From Streptomyces californicus (GTDB taxonomy: Bacteria; Actinomycetota; Actinomycetes; Streptomycetales; Streptomycetaceae): DNA of 64,000 bases. The number at the start of each line of letters is the position of its first letter. The first letter of the stretch is position 1. The stretch is from positions 310,001 through 374,000 of the forward strand of contig NZ_JNZZ01000003.1 in assembly GCF_000717645.1 (NCBI RefSeq), in the 5' to 3' direction. The translations under genes and the position numbers were made by a program. Below are positions 15,869 through 24,547 of this stretch, piece by piece. The notes below the pieces were generated by a model. It did not search any database and had not been told where the DNA came from. It was given only the letters and a program-made list of their open reading frames with translations.

Positions 15869-17002
15869 CGAGCGGTCTCCGTGATCGGGGCGGGCCGTGC
15901 GGCGTCGGCGGGGTACGGGGGCGGGCTCCGAGCCCGAGAGAGCCACCGGGGCGGGGGCGGGCACGAGGGCCGAGCCCGGGGCGGCCGGGGCGGGCACCGA
16001 GCCCGGGGCGGCCGGGGCGGCCTCCGGGCCCGGGGCGACCACCAGGGACGAGCCCAGGGCGGCTGGGGCAGCCGCCGAGCCCGGGGCGACCACCAGGGCC
16101 GAGCCCGGGGCGACTGGGGCAGGCGTCGAGCCCAGGACAGCCACCGGAGCCGAACCCGGCGCGGCGGGGGCGGGCGTCGGGCCCTGGGCGGGCGCGGAAG
16201 CCGACTGCGGGACCGTCCCCAGGGGCAGAGGCGTCCCGGCGGGCACGACTTCCGCGCCGACCAGCCCGGTGGCCGGCACTGAGGCCGGGGCGGCCGGGGC
16301 CGGGGCAAGCGTCGAGCCCGGGGCGGCCACAAGGGCCGGGGCCGGGGCGGCCGGGGCAGGCGTCGAGCCCGGGACGACCACGAGGGCCGAGCCCGGAGCA
16401 GTCAGGGCAGGGGCGAGCTCCGAGACCGAGAAAGCCATCGGGGCGGGGGCGGCCCCCGAGCCCAGGACAGCCACCAGGGCCGGGGCAGGCGTCGAGCCCA
16501 GGACAGCCACCGGAGCCGGCCCCGGGGCGCCCCCCGAGTCCGTTGCGGCCGGGCCGGCTGAGGGCGGTGGGGTGCCGTACGCGTCCGTCGCGTACGCCTT
16601 CCGGTGCGCCGGGGCGTGCGCCATCGGCTCCCGGGGGACGCCACGACATGCCGCAAGGCCCTGTGCTACGGCGGAGCGTGTGCGTGCCGCCGCGCCCGGC
16701 CGGTCCTCGGCCGTCAGCGGCGCCCCGAAGAAGCGTTTGGCCAGCGGCCCCGGAAGGGCGGCCGCCCTTCCGGAGACCTCGTGGCGTCCACCGCCGCGCC
16801 GGTCCCGCTGCGGCACGGTGCGCATCCGGTTGACCCGGCGCGGCAGGGTGGCCCGGCCCCGGCTCTCCCGGTGGGCGGGGTGGCTCGGGACGGTGAAGGC
16901 GGACTCGCGTTGCGTCAGTCCGCGCACCAGTCGGCCGCGCCAGAGCCAGGACTCACCGGTCGCGTACGGGCGCGCACCCTCGGTGAGCAGTCCGATCCGC
17001 AC
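15869..17002 (-). pseudogene. Remnant of a PelF-like (DUF3492) GT4 glycosyltransferase
   Basis: The open frame begins MRIGLLTEGARPYATGE and continues RGRLVRGLTQRE. This matches the start of DUF3492/PelF glycosyltransferases, which read like LLEGTYPYVRGG then RGL. About 70 residues on, AAALPGPLAKRFFGAPL resembles the later PelF segment that precedes the TEHG motif, so roughly 150-200 residues of the N-terminal domain are missing. The nucleotide-sugar-binding C-terminal half is absent, replaced by a long Pro/Ala/Val low-complexity stretch from a minisatellite. It could not be a working transferase. The frame stays open into the membrane protein gene. It may be expressed as a long leader of that protein. 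Confidence 0.6.
15925..16545. repeat. Degenerate minisatellite in the glycosyltransferase remnant
   Basis: About 600 bases are built from imperfect copies of a 30-48-bp unit around GCCGAGCCCGGGGCGACCAC and GTCGAGCCCAGGACAGCCAC. On the minus strand they encode repeats like APGSALVVAPGS and PAPVAVLGSTPAPA. Frame is largely kept, suggesting expansion in steps of three. Confidence 0.75.
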
Positions 17003-17080
17003 GAGTACACCCCCGATCTCCCTTGTGGGCCGCCGCCTTCGACAGGGCGATACGCGGCGGGACGACCGTAAGCGGATCCA

Positions 17081-17118
17081 TCGGTGGTGCGACGGACGGT
17101 TGTCCGTCGCACCACCGA
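17081..17118. terminator. Terminator of the peptide ABC transporter operon
   Basis: A perfect 17-bp inverted repeat (TCGGTGGTGCGACGGAC and complement) with loop GGTT. It lies 75 bases beyond the stop codon of the last transporter gene and before the glycosyltransferase remnant. Confidence 0.85.
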
Positions 17119-17192
17119 AAGGGGTGAACCGTCGTAACTTTCCCGGGCCCGTCGCGTTCTGTCGCGATACGGCGGCCGGCCGTTACGGAGGG

Positions 17193-18926
17193 TCAGGCTC
17201 GGGCCAGCTCCCGCCGGGCCGCGCGGCGGGCCGCCGCAAGCCCGGGATCGAGGGCCGGCACGGCGGCCAGGAGCTGTCGGGTGTACGGGTCGCGGGGGTC
17301 CTCGTACACCGCGTCGGCCTCGCCCTGCTCGACGAGAACGCCCCGGCGCATCACCGCGACCCGGTCGCTGACCTGCCGGACAACGGCGAGGTCGTGGGCG
17401 ATGAAGACCAGGCCGATGCCCAACTCCCGCTGGAGTTCGGCGAGCAGTGCGACGACCTGGGCCTGTGTGGTGACGTCCAGGGCGGAGACCGGTTCGTCGC
17501 AGACGATCAGCTTCGGTTCGGCGGCCAGGGCGCGGGCGATCCCGACGCGCTGGCGCTGTCCGCCGCTGAACTCGTGCGGGTAGCGCTCGAAGTGCGCCGG
17601 TTCCAGTCCGACGCGCTCCAGGAGTGCGCCCACCCGATCCCGGATGCGCCCCTCGTCGCGTTCCCCGGCGGCCCGGAGCGGGTCGGCCACGGACTCCCCC
17701 ACCGAGCGGCGGGGGTTGAGGGAGGCCACGGGGTCCTGGAAGACCATCTGGAGCTCGCGGCGGAAAGGCCGCAGCTCCCTCTCCGGCAGGGCGCCGATCT
17801 CCCGGCCCCGGTAGCGAAGACGGCCCGACGTCGGGTCGAGCAGCCGGACCAGCATCCGGCCCAGAGTGGTCTTGCCGCTGCCGCTCTCGCCGACGATGCC
17901 CAGCGTCTCCCCGGCGCGCACGGTGAGCGAGACCCCGTCCACGGCGGCGACCCGCCCGCTCCCCCGCCCGAACGCCCGCCGCAGGTCCACGGCCTCGATC
18001 AGCGGCGCCGCGTCCTCCACTGCGGGCACGAGCGGCGCGCCCTCCACCGCGGATACGGACGCCGTCCGGCGCACTTCCAACCGCGGCACCGCCGCCAGCA
18101 GCTCCTTCGTGTACGGCTCGCGCGGCGCGCCCAGGACCCGGGCGACCGGCCCGCGTTCCACCTCCGCGCCCCGGCGCATCACCAGCACGTCGTCCACGCT
18201 CTCCGCCGCCACGCCCACGTCATGGGTGACCAGCAGCAGCCCCATGCCCGTCTCGTGGCGCAGATCGTGCAGCAGGTCGAGGATCTGCGCCTGCACGGTG
18301 ACGTCGAGCGCGGTCGTCGGCTCGTCCGCGACCAGCAGGCGCGGTTCGCAGGCCAGCGCCATTGCGATGAGGGCGCGCTGCCGCATGCCCCCGGAGAACT
18401 CGTGCGGGCGCAGCCGGGAGCGGCGGGCCGCGTCCGGGATGCCGACCCGGTCCAGCACCTCCACCGCGCGGGCGCGTGCGGCCCTGCGGTTGACGGGGCG
18501 GTGGACGCGGTACACCTCGGCGATCTGGTCGCCCACCGGGTAGTACGGGTCGAGCGAGGACAGCGGGTCCTGGAAGACCATGGCGGCCCGCGCGCCCCGC
18601 AGCGCCCGCAGCCCGCGCTCGTCGGCCGCGTTCACGTCCGTGCCGGCGACCAGGACGCTCCCGCCGACCCGGGCGCCGGTGCCCCGGTGGAGACCGAGCA
18701 GCGCGTAGGCGGCGGCGCTCTTCCCGGAGCCCGACTCCCCCACCACGCCGAGCGCGCCGCCGGGCTCCAGGGTGAAGGAGAGCCGGTCCACGGCCCGGAC
18801 CTCGCCGAAGTCGACGGTGAGGTCCGTGACCTCCACCAGGGGGTCGGCGGAGCCGGCCGCACCGCTCGACGACGTGCCGGAGCCGGTGGCCCCGGCGGGG
18901 CCGGTCAGGGGTTCGTGCGAGGTCAT
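17193..18926 (-). CDS. Fused dipeptide/oligopeptide ABC transporter ATPase (DppD-DppF type)
   Basis: One 577-aa chain contains two complete ABC ATPase domains, equivalent to DppD and DppF. Domain 1 has GVVGESGSGKS (about residue 64), signature SGGMRQR and VADEPTTALD. Domain 2 has GIVGESGSGKTT (about residue 345), SGGQRQR and VCDEPVSALD. Each is followed by the peptide-transporter C-terminal motif (EPYTKELLAAVP; DPYTRQLLAAVP). It powers the two permeases encoded just upstream. The start ATG at 18926 overlaps the preceding stop by ATGA. The long open frame beyond that start is an antisense shadow of the permease gene. Confidence 0.93.
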   Translation of the reverse strand: MTSHEPLTGPAGATGSGTSSSGAAGSADPLVEVTDLTVDFGEVRAVDRLSFTLEPGGALGVVGESGSGKSAAAYALLGLHRGTGARVGGSVLVAGTDVNAADERGLRALRGARAAMVFQDPLSSLDPYYPVGDQIAEVYRVHRPVNRRAARARAVEVLDRVGIPDAARRSRLRPHEFSGGMRQRALIAMALACEPRLLVADEPTTALDVTVQAQILDLLHDLRHETGMGLLLVTHDVGVAAESVDDVLVMRRGAEVERGPVARVLGAPREPYTKELLAAVPRLEVRRTASVSAVEGAPLVPAVEDAAPLIEAVDLRRAFGRGSGRVAAVDGVSLTVRAGETLGIVGESGSGKTTLGRMLVRLLDPTSGRLRYRGREIGALPERELRPFRRELQMVFQDPVASLNPRRSVGESVADPLRAAGERDEGRIRDRVGALLERVGLEPAHFERYPHEFSGGQRQRVGIARALAAEPKLIVCDEPVSALDVTTQAQVVALLAELQRELGIGLVFIAHDLAVVRQVSDRVAVMRRGVLVEQGEADAVYEDPRDPYTRQLLAAVPALDPGLAAARRAARRELARA

Positions 18927-19912
18927 GACAGGGCCACCCGTCGGTCGGCCAGCGCGTACAGCAGGTCCGCGACGGCGTTGGCGAGGACGACGAAGAACCC
19001 GGTCACCAGCACCATGCCGACCACGACGGGCAGGTCGACGACCTTGACCGCGTGGACGAGTTCGCGCCCGATGCCGGGGATGCCGAAGAGGGACTCGGTG
19101 AGCACCGCGCCGCCGAACATCGTCCCGAAGTCCAGGGCGCTGAGGGCGATGACGGGGGCCACCGCGCCCCGGAGCGCGTGCCGTCCGATGACGGCCCGCT
19201 CGCCGACCCCGTACGCGCGGAAGGTGCGCACATGGTCCTCGGCGAGGGTCTCCAGCATGGCGCTGCGGGTGAGCCGGGCGTACTTGGCGGACTCGATGAG
19301 CGCCAGGGACGTCCAGGGCAGCAGCAGCCCCCAGGCCCACTGTTCGGGGTCCTCGGTGAAGGGGACGTAGGAGGGGGCGGGCAGCCACTGGAGGGTGGAG
19401 CAGAACAGGATGATGAGCAGCAGCCCGATGACGAAGACGGGGGTGGCGGAGCCGGCCAGGGTCAGCCAGGTCAGGACGCGTTCGGTGAGCCGGCCGCGCC
19501 GCCAGGCGGAGAGCACGCCGGTGCCGACGCCGAGCACCAGCCAGCCCGCGAACGCGCCGATCACCAGGGAGCCGGTCACCGGGAGCTTGGCCAGGATGAG
19601 CTGGGTGACCTGCTGGTCGGACTGGTAGGAGACGCCGAGGCAGGGCATCGCGCAGTGTTCGGCGCCGGTGCCGGTGGAGAAGTCCCGGCCGGCGACGATG
19701 CCCTGGAGGAAGTGCGCGTACTGCACGTACACCGGGTCGTCCAGCCGCAGTTGCTCGGTGACCTGGGCGACCTGGGCGGGCGAGCAGCGCGGTCCGCAGG
19801 CGATCTGGGCGACGTCGCCGGGGGCCACGTAGAAGACCGCGTAGAGGACGACGGTGAGGGCGAGCAGGACGAGGACGGCCCCGCCGAGCCGCCGGAGCAG
19901 GAAGCCGGTCAT
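18923..19912 (-). CDS. Peptide ABC transporter permease, DppB type
   Basis: Inner-membrane permease of 329 aa. MTGFLLRRLGGAVLVLLALT starts the first helix and the EAA loop region reads DHVRTFRAYGVGERAV. It has about six membrane helices and an extracytoplasmic loop with four cysteines (IACGPRCS and EHCAMPC), which is unusual for DppB and might form disulfides. The start ATG at 19912 overlaps the stop of the other permease (ATGA), and its own stop overlaps the ATPase start, so the set is translationally coupled. Confidence 0.9.
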   Translation of the reverse strand: MTGFLLRRLGGAVLVLLALTVVLYAVFYVAPGDVAQIACGPRCSPAQVAQVTEQLRLDDPVYVQYAHFLQGIVAGRDFSTGTGAEHCAMPCLGVSYQSDQQVTQLILAKLPVTGSLVIGAFAGWLVLGVGTGVLSAWRRGRLTERVLTWLTLAGSATPVFVIGLLLIILFCSTLQWLPAPSYVPFTEDPEQWAWGLLLPWTSLALIESAKYARLTRSAMLETLAEDHVRTFRAYGVGERAVIGRHALRGAVAPVIALSALDFGTMFGGAVLTESLFGIPGIGRELVHAVKVVDLPVVVGMVLVTGFFVVLANAVADLLYALADRRVALS

Positions 19913-20901
19913 GCGCTCTCCTCCTTGCCGCCGGTACGGGTGCCCACCCGGAGCCGGGAGGCGGCGCGCGGGTCGAGCGCGGTGCGCACGCCCTCGCCGA
20001 GGACGGTGAGCGCGAGGACGGTGACGAAGAGGAGCCCGGCGGGGATCAGGAGATACGTCGGGGCCGCCTGGTACCAGGTGTCGGCCTCGGTGAGCATCTG
20101 GCCCCAGGACGGGGTGGGCGGTTTGATGCCGACGCCGAGGAAGGACAGGGCCGCCTCGACGATGATGTTGGTGGGGAAGGCGAGGGCCGCGTACGTGATG
20201 ACGGGCGCGGCGAGCGAGGGCAGGAGTTCGCGGCGGGCGACGGACCACGTTCCGCGCCCGCTGAGCCGGGCCGCGGCGACGAAGTCGAGGGACTTCAGGG
20301 TGAGTGCCTGGGCCCGCACGATCTTTGACATGCCGGACCAGCCGATGCCGCCGATGACCAGGGCGATCAGGACGGGCCGGGGGAAGGCCGCGGGGACGAT
20401 CGCCAGGAGCGCCAGGGCGATGACCATGACCGGCAGGGCGACGTTGATGTCGGTGATCCGGCCGAGGAGTTGGTCGAGCCATCGGCTGCCGAGCGCGGCG
20501 GCGAGCCCGATGACCAGGCCGAGGGCGATCTGGAGGGCGGTGGCGACGAGGGCGACGCCGAGCGAGACCCGGGCGCCGTACACGATCCGGGCGAACAGGT
20601 CGCGGCCGGTCTGCGGTTCGACGCCGAGCCAGTGCTCGCCGCTGACGCCGCCGAAGGAGCCGATGGGGACGCCGCCGGCCGCCGAGTCGACGAGGTCGGG
20701 GTGGTAGGTGTTCGGGTCCTGGCCCGCCAGCGCGGTGAGCAGCGGCGCGGCGAGGGCGGTCAGGACGAGCAGGAGGACGACGAGGGCCGCGGCGGAGGCG
20801 GCGCGCTGGGCACGCAGCCTCCGCCAGAACGACCGGGCCCCGGAGGCGGGGGCGACGGCCGGCGCCGCTCCCGCCTCCTGGACCAGCAGTGCTTCGGACA
20901 T
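19909..20901 (-). CDS. Peptide ABC transporter permease, DppC type
   Basis: Second permease, 330 aa, with an N-terminal cytoplasmic tail, the first helix AALVVLLLVLTALAAPLL, the periplasmic motif HWLGVEPQTGRDLFARIVYGARVSL typical of OppC/DppC, and a C-terminal EAA region (AARLSGRGTWSVARRELLPS). It pairs with the DppB-type permease. The start is ATG at 20901, directly after the stop of the binding-protein gene (20904). Confidence 0.92.
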   Translation of the reverse strand: MSEALLVQEAGAAPAVAPASGARSFWRRLRAQRAASAAALVVLLLVLTALAAPLLTALAGQDPNTYHPDLVDSAAGGVPIGSFGGVSGEHWLGVEPQTGRDLFARIVYGARVSLGVALVATALQIALGLVIGLAAALGSRWLDQLLGRITDINVALPVMVIALALLAIVPAAFPRPVLIALVIGGIGWSGMSKIVRAQALTLKSLDFVAAARLSGRGTWSVARRELLPSLAAPVITYAALAFPTNIIVEAALSFLGVGIKPPTPSWGQMLTEADTWYQAAPTYLLIPAGLLFVTVLALTVLGEGVRTALDPRAASRLRVGTRTGGKEESA

Positions 20902-20903
20902 GG

Positions 20904-22628
20904 TTACTTGACCGCGATCTGGGAGACGTCGAGGACACCGGTCCAGTCGCTGATGACGACGTTCTTGACGTCCTCGCCGTACAGCCGCTTGTAGACCGGG
21001 TGGAAGAGCGGGACGGTCAGGGCCTGTTCGCCGATCTTCTTGTCGAGCGCGCCCCAGCGGGCGGCGGCGGCCTCAAGGTCGGTGATCTTGTTGATCTCGT
21101 CGATCTCCCGGTTGACCTCGGGGTCGTTCAGGAAGCCGGAGTTGAAGTTGGCGCCGTCCCGGACGATCTGCCGGCCGTCGAAGATCGGGGCGAGGAAGGG
21201 GCCGCCGGAGGGCCAGTCGGCTCCCCAGTGGGAGAGGAAGAAACCCGGTTCCTTCTTCGCGCTGCGGATGGTGTCGGAGTAGTCGTTGCTCTCCAGGCCC
21301 TGGAGCTCGACCGTGATGCCGGCCTTCTTCAGCGCGGCCTGGATCGCGGTGGCGATCTCCGGGCTGGTCTCGAAGTCCTTGTCATTGGAGTGGGTGAGGG
21401 TGACGGTCAGCCCCTTGCCGTGCCCGGCCTCCTTCAGCAGTTCCTTCGCCTTGGCCGGGTCGCCCGTCCTCCCGGCCGGGAAGTGGTCGTAGGGGACGTG
21501 CCCGAAGGAGTCCCGTTCGGGCAGGAAGGTGGTCGCGGGTTCGGCGAGGGAGGAGCCGCCCGCCGCGTTGACGACCGAGGTGCGGTCGATGGCGTACGAG
21601 ATCGCCTGGCGGACCTTCGGGTCGTCGAAGGGCTTCACCTTCGGGTTGAAGGCGATGTAGTTGGTGTAGCCGAAGTGGCCGGTGCCGACGCGGGCGGCGA
21701 GCTTCTTGTCGTTGCCGACCTTGGCGAGTTCGGCGGGGCCGAGGTTGGTGTCGGTGGTGACGGCGGCGGCGTCCGCGCCCTGGGAGGCGGAGAGGCGCTG
21801 GTTGATGACGGCGGCGTCGAGGCCGGAGCGGACGTCGATCCGGTCGGGGTACGCCTTGCGCTCCTCGTCGGTCGCGGCCGACCAGTGCGGGTTGCGCTCC
21901 AGGACGAGGCGCTCGCCGTCGTTCTCGTTGGAGACGACCTTGTACGGGCCCGAGGAGACCGGGTGCTCCTCGTACTTCGTGCCGGTGTCCTTGGCCTGCG
22001 GCACCGGGGTGGTCTGCGTCTGGGTGGCCAGATAGGGGAACTCGCCCTCGGGCTTGTTCAGGCGGAAGACGATGGTCCGGTCGTCCGGCGTCTCGATGGA
22101 GTCGAGGCCCTTCTCGTCCTTGTACGGGCCCTGGTAGTCGGCCCCGCCGATCAGCCAGTCCCGCAGGTAGGGGGCGCCGCCGGAGAGTTCGGCGGCGAAC
22201 GAGCGCTCGATGCCGTACTTGATGTCGGCCGAGGTGATCGCGGTGCCGTCCTCGTACTTCTGCCCCTCCTTGAGGGTGTACGTCCACACCGTGGCGTTCT
22301 CGCTGGGCGTGCCGAGGTCGGTGGCGAGGTCGGGGACGACCTTCGCGCCCTCGGCCCCGTCCTCGCGGTTGCGGGTGGTGAGGGTGCGGAAGACGAGGGA
22401 GGGGACGTTGCCGCCGCCGGAGGTGTAGAGCCGGGCGGGGTCGAAGTCCTGCTGCGGATTGCTGTTGAGGACGGTGAGGGTGCCGCCCTTCTTCGGCTCG
22501 CCTGCGGCCCCGGAGCCGGCGGCGGCGCTCTTGGTGTCCTCGGGGCCGCAGGCCGCGAGACCCGCGACGAGGGCGAGAAGCGCGGTGGACGCGGCCACGC
22601 GGCGGGATATGACGGACGGTTGACGCAT
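20904..22628 (-). CDS. Peptide ABC transporter substrate-binding lipoprotein
   Basis: Extracellular solute-binding protein family 5, 574 aa. The signal peptide MRQPSVISRRVAASTALLAL ends in lipobox GLAAC, so it is lipid-anchored. Family 5 features include GGTLTVLNSNPQQDFDPARL at the mature N terminus and AISYAIDRTSVVNAAGG in the middle. It captures oligopeptides for the permease-ATPase genes downstream. A 31-codon leader ORF with a consensus promoter lies upstream and probably controls the operon. Confidence 0.92.
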   Translation of the reverse strand: MRQPSVISRRVAASTALLALVAGLAACGPEDTKSAAAGSGAAGEPKKGGTLTVLNSNPQQDFDPARLYTSGGGNVPSLVFRTLTTRNREDGAEGAKVVPDLATDLGTPSENATVWTYTLKEGQKYEDGTAITSADIKYGIERSFAAELSGGAPYLRDWLIGGADYQGPYKDEKGLDSIETPDDRTIVFRLNKPEGEFPYLATQTQTTPVPQAKDTGTKYEEHPVSSGPYKVVSNENDGERLVLERNPHWSAATDEERKAYPDRIDVRSGLDAAVINQRLSASQGADAAAVTTDTNLGPAELAKVGNDKKLAARVGTGHFGYTNYIAFNPKVKPFDDPKVRQAISYAIDRTSVVNAAGGSSLAEPATTFLPERDSFGHVPYDHFPAGRTGDPAKAKELLKEAGHGKGLTVTLTHSNDKDFETSPEIATAIQAALKKAGITVELQGLESNDYSDTIRSAKKEPGFFLSHWGADWPSGGPFLAPIFDGRQIVRDGANFNSGFLNDPEVNREIDEINKITDLEAAAARWGALDKKIGEQALTVPLFHPVYKRLYGEDVKNVVISDWTGVLDVSQIAVK

Positions 22629-22912
22629 CGGAAGACGACCTCTCGGGGTACGGCGTGCGAGGAATGCGGAGAAAACGATGTCCGCGCGGGCGACGACCGA
22701 CCGGGTCGCGACTCGACGCCCCCGCGACCGAGAGCGGAAACCGTGGACGGAGACCGGAAACGGGGGCCGGGGCGGCAGCCGGGAAAGGAAAAGGCCGCGC
22801 CTGCGAACGGAATGCGTCCGGGCGCGGCGGTCAACGGCCCACCGGAGCCGGAAAAGGGCTCACGGGGAGAGGAAAGAAGAGAAAAAGGGGCCGACGCGCG
22901 CTCGGACAGGCG
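22629..22912. other. Long untranslated leader of the peptide transporter operon
   Basis: These 284 bases lie between the leader ORF stop and the binding-protein start. The stretch is unusually purine-rich on the plus strand (for example GGAAAGAAGAGAAAAAGGGG near 22872). A small inverted repeat GGTCGCG/CGCGACC (22704-22710 and 22723-22729) is visible. No other gene is seen. An attenuator could lie here but no strong terminator-like stem is evident. Confidence 0.4.
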
Positions 22913-23008
22913 TCAGCTACAGAGAACGTCGGCGACGCAGTGCCCGGTCACGCCGAAAAGCGCCAGCTCAAGGGCGGCGATCTCGGAGGGTGCGGGGCTG
23001 CGCGACAT
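22913..23008 (-). CDS. 31-aa leader peptide of the peptide transporter operon
   Basis: A small ORF starting MSRSPAPSEIAALELALFG and ending in a cysteine-containing tail (HCVADVLCS). It begins with ATG at 23008, seven bases downstream of a promoter -10 element, so its transcript should be leaderless. It has no Shine-Dalgarno sequence. Third codon positions are mostly G or C (about 26 of 31), as in real genes here. It lies on the same strand as the transporter operon, 284 bases before the binding-protein gene. It may sense translation (for instance cysteine supply) or simply be a small protein. Function is inferred only. Confidence 0.6.
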   Translation of the reverse strand: MSRSPAPSEIAALELALFGVTGHCVADVLCS

Positions 23009-23015
23009 GCCGAGA

Positions 23016-23045
23016 AATATGAACGACCGCCCCGACCACTGTCAA
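23016..23045 (-). promoter_or_regulatory. Vegetative-type promoter of the leader ORF and transporter operon
   Basis: On the minus strand a perfect -35 TTGACA (23045-23040), an 18-base spacer and -10 CATATT (23021-23016) precede the leader ORF ATG by seven bases. It fits the principal sigma factor HrdB and would give a leaderless message. Confidence 0.7.
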
Positions 23046-23087
23046 AGCGGAATGGGACGGCCGTCTCATCATGCGGACCGGCTCAGC

Positions 23088-24539
23088 TCAACCCTTCGGA
23101 TACACCCAGGGGTTGGGCTTGCACGTGATGCCTTCCAGCTCAACGGTCTTGGTCTGCTGCTGCATCACCGGGGCGAGCGCGCCCGGAGTGCGGCAGCTCA
23201 CATGGTTGTGGCCGAGCCGGTGGCCGACCTCGTGGTTGATGAGCATCTGACGGTACGGCAGCATTTTGTCCGCGCCGAATGTGACCGCGCCCTGCGCCCA
23301 GCGATAGGCGTTGATCATCACGCGGTCGGTCGCGGCGGAATCGCAGGAGACGTTGTCGATCGTGGTGTCCAGACCGGATTTGGCGCACCATTCGCCGGTG
23401 GTTCCGGGGCTGGCGAGCGTGATCACGAATTCCGGATCGCCCGAGGAGACGCGCTCGAAGGTCATCGCCCCGTTGTGCGCCCAACTCCGGTCGTCGTTGA
23501 GCGTCTTCTGCACGGCTTCGGCGAACAGCCCGGCGTCGAGGCCGAGTCCCTTCTCCACGTCGATCCGGTAGGTGTGCTTCTGGCCCTTTCCGGGGGCCTT
23601 CGCCATCCCGGGAACCGCCTCGAACTCGCCGCTCCCCTTGAGGTCGGCGGCCAGCGGGAACGGCTGCGCCATCTTGGCCGCGTACGAGAGGGGCTTCACC
23701 TCGGACTTCGGCGAGGCGTTGTGCGGGGTCGGGCGGCTGTCCGAGCGGGACGCCTCCGCGTCCTGGCCCTGCCGCTCCGCGTCGGCGGCGCGCGCGGCGG
23801 CGGTGCGGTCGCCGGAGTCCTCCGCGACCTGTCCCGCCACCACGACGGCGAGGACCGCGGTCACCGTGGCGGCGGCGATCCCGGTGCAGGTCCGCGCCCG
23901 GTTGCCGCGGCGCGCGGGGCGTTCGTCCGGCTCCGGGGCCTGCGCCCCGGTCTCGCCCTCGGGCTCCGCAGCCGCGGGCGGCGGCCCGGCGGGCGCGTCC
24001 GCCTGGGTCTCGGCGTCGAAGGCCTCCAGGAACTCCCGGCGCGGGCCCGGCACGGGGGGCCCGTCCGGCGTCGGCCGCTGCGCCGCCCGCCCGTCCGCGG
24101 CGCGCTGGGCCGCGCGCTGCGCGGAGACCTGGCGGGCGACGGCCTGCTTACGGGCGTCGGCGTCCCGCGCCCCGGGGCCGCCGGGATGCGGGCGGTCATC
24201 GGCGGACCGCTGCTCCGGGCCGGAGTGCGGGCGGGGCGGGTGGGCGTGCGGCGCGGGGGCGTCGTACGCCCGGCCGGGATGGGCCGGGCCGGCTCCCCAG
24301 CCGCCGCCGGGCTCGCGCTGTTCGGGGTGGCCGCCGCGCACCTGCGGGGCGTCGGCGGTGAACGGTCCCCGCCCGTCACCGGCCAGCGGGGAGAACACGT
24401 CCCGCCGGTCTCCGTCCGGCGCGTTCCGCCGGCGCCGGCCGGTTCCGGACGCGGTGTCCGCCGCGACGTGCTCGCCGCCCGCTCGCGCCGCCTCGTCCGG
24501 GCGGATCGCCGCGGAGCCCTTTCGACTGTGTCGTCCCAC
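23088..24539 (-). CDS. DUF3152 membrane-anchored metzincin-like protein
   Basis: This 483-aa protein has a long charged, Pro/Arg-rich N-terminal region, one membrane helix near residues 216-236 (IAAATVTAVLAVVVAGQVA) and an extracytoplasmic DUF3152 domain. It carries the full zinc motif HEVGHRLGHNH (about residue 434), i.e. HExxHxxGxxH as in metzincin peptidases. Four cysteines in the last third may form disulfides. The start is uncertain: the GTG at 24539, eight bases after the hydrolase stop, is the first plausible one in frame. Mycobacteria have the homologue Rv3207c next to moeZ and a TetR gene. The substrate is unknown. Confidence 0.82.
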   Translation of the reverse strand: MGRHSRKGSAAIRPDEAARAGGEHVAADTASGTGRRRRNAPDGDRRDVFSPLAGDGRGPFTADAPQVRGGHPEQREPGGGWGAGPAHPGRAYDAPAPHAHPPRPHSGPEQRSADDRPHPGGPGARDADARKQAVARQVSAQRAAQRAADGRAAQRPTPDGPPVPGPRREFLEAFDAETQADAPAGPPPAAAEPEGETGAQAPEPDERPARRGNRARTCTGIAAATVTAVLAVVVAGQVAEDSGDRTAAARAADAERQGQDAEASRSDSRPTPHNASPKSEVKPLSYAAKMAQPFPLAADLKGSGEFEAVPGMAKAPGKGQKHTYRIDVEKGLGLDAGLFAEAVQKTLNDDRSWAHNGAMTFERVSSGDPEFVITLASPGTTGEWCAKSGLDTTIDNVSCDSAATDRVMINAYRWAQGAVTFGADKMLPYRQMLINHEVGHRLGHNHVSCRTPGALAPVMQQQTKTVELEGITCKPNPWVYPKG

Positions 24540-24547
24540 GCCCCGGA

